Source: Lachnospiraceae bacterium (GTDB lineage: Bacteria > Bacillota_A > Clostridia > Lachnospirales > Lachnospiraceae). From it: DNA of 6,748 bases. Positions 6,284 to 6,748 of this stretch are shown piece after piece. The first letter of the stretch is position 1, and every line of letters starts with the position of its first letter. Made by a program: the position numbers and the translations under genes. Location of the stretch: the NCBI GenBank assembly GCA_021770615.1, contig JAETQR010000096.1, positions 1 to 6,748 of the forward strand, read 5' to 3'. The notes beneath the pieces were generated by a model, which was not told where the DNA came from, ran no database searches, and saw only the letters and a list, made by a program, of their open reading frames with translations.

Positions 6284-6748
6284 AAGCGGAGGAAAGCCTA
6301 GCGACCGCAGGGCCGGAAAAAGAAGAGACCGGAACCAGCGTGTGGGAGTAAGAGTACCGGAGTTGGGTTATTACCTGATTGTGACAGATACAGAGGAGAC
6401 GGAGAAGAATTATTTTGAGGGTTTGCGGGATAGTATTCCAGCAGAGCTGAAGGATCGTTTGGTAATAAAAGTGGAAAAAGCCAAGACGGTAGAACTGGTG
6501 GAACGGGCGTTGGAACTTGCAAATAAGGAGCCACAGTACCGTATTCCATGGATTGTCTTTGACAGGGATCAGGTAAAGGATTTTGACAACATTATTCAGG
6601 CGGCAGAGAAAAGTGGTGTTGGTGCTGGTTGGTCCAATCCTTGCTTTGAAATTTGGATGTATGCCTATTTTGGTGAGATGCCAGCTATACGAGAATCCTA
6701 TACATGCTGTGACCGGTTTGCGGATAAATTTGAGAAGGTTACAGGGCA
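6273..6748 (+). CDS. rloB: RloB-family protein (Toprim-like putative effector), 3' end cut by the window
   Basis: An open frame of 158 codons runs off the right edge without a stop. A basic N-terminus (about 1-30, KPSDRRAGKRRDR) is followed by YYLIVTDTEETEKNYFEGL (33-51), the RloB version of the Toprim-like acidic motif usually reading like EGEKTE. Next come WIVFDRDQ (93-100, D97/D99) and SNPCFEIW (121-128), the RloB signature. The fold suggests metal-dependent nucleic-acid cleavage, though RloB biochemistry is not well settled. The start ATG has GGAGGG (6261-6266) six nt upstream and overlaps the ATPase end by 11 nt, so the two are translationally coupled and probably form one complex. RloB proteins occur near restriction systems and as AbiLii in lactococcal abortive infection. 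Identification is confident; activity is inferred. Confidence 0.9.
   Translation, partial: MANKSGGKPSDRRAGKRRDRNQRVGVRVPELGYYLIVTDTEETEKNYFEGLRDSIPAELKDRLVIKVEKAKTVELVERALELANKEPQYRIPWIVFDRDQVKDFDNIIQAAEKSGVGAGWSNPCFEIWMYAYFGEMPAIRESYTCCDRFADKFEKVTG

Noticed and set aside
4988..6748. PARIS (AriA/AriB) or single-protein OLD nuclease assignment for the ATPase pair
   Set aside because: The partner carries RloB signatures (SNPCFEIW, FDRD) rather than those expected for the DUF4435 protein AriB, and the ATPase has no fused C-terminal Toprim domain as in OLD.
1..6748. Transposon termini, attachment sites, CRISPR arrays, tRNA or other RNA genes
   Set aside because: No repeated spacer pattern or tRNA-like fold was seen. 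Tn554-type elements lack long terminal inverted repeats, so their ends cannot be found by eye without a comparison sequence.

Overview
The window looks like accessory DNA from a low-to-moderate GC Gram-positive bacterium, most likely a gut Clostridia/Lachnospiraceae-type Firmicute. This placement is an inference from the strong purine-rich ribosome binding sites (GAGGGG, GAGGAG, GGAGGG), an AT-rich consensus -10 box, the codon style and the resemblance of the gene set to Tn554. All six genes read on the + strand, and coding density is nearly complete. The only non-coding stretch is 4867-4987.

Left part (2-4866): a tightly overlapping run of four genes. The first three are tyrosine recombinases of different sizes: a TnpA-like one cut by the window edge, a very long TnpB-like one of about 737 residues, and a second TnpB-like one of 505 residues. 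Both long ones end in a cysteine cluster that looks like a zinc-binding knuckle. The fourth gene is a 127-residue helix-turn-helix plus coiled-coil protein resembling Tn554 TnpC. The order matches Tn554 tnpA-tnpB-tnpC, but with an extra recombinase, which also recalls 'recombinase in trio' (RIT) elements. Overlapping stops and starts suggest one translationally coupled operon whose products probably act together to move a transposon.

Middle (4863-4950): a perfect inverted repeat with 33-bp arms and a 12-nt spacer begins at the stop codon of the tnpC-like gene. It is very AT-rich. It can act as a bidirectional terminator, and it could also be a recombinase or regulator binding site. A consensus TATAAT lies just beyond it, so the promoter for the next operon appears to have its -35 region inside the right arm.

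Right part (4988-6748): a two-gene operon. The first gene encodes an AAA/ABC-type ATPase with complete Walker A, Walker B and switch-His motifs. The second encodes an RloB-family protein with a Toprim-like fold, cut by the right window edge. This pair resembles the RloA/RloB and AbiLi/AbiLii anti-phage (abortive infection) modules. In Tn554 the cargo genes follow tnpC, so the simplest reading is a Tn554-like multi-recombinase transposon carrying a phage-defence pair as cargo. Neither end of the element is visible.
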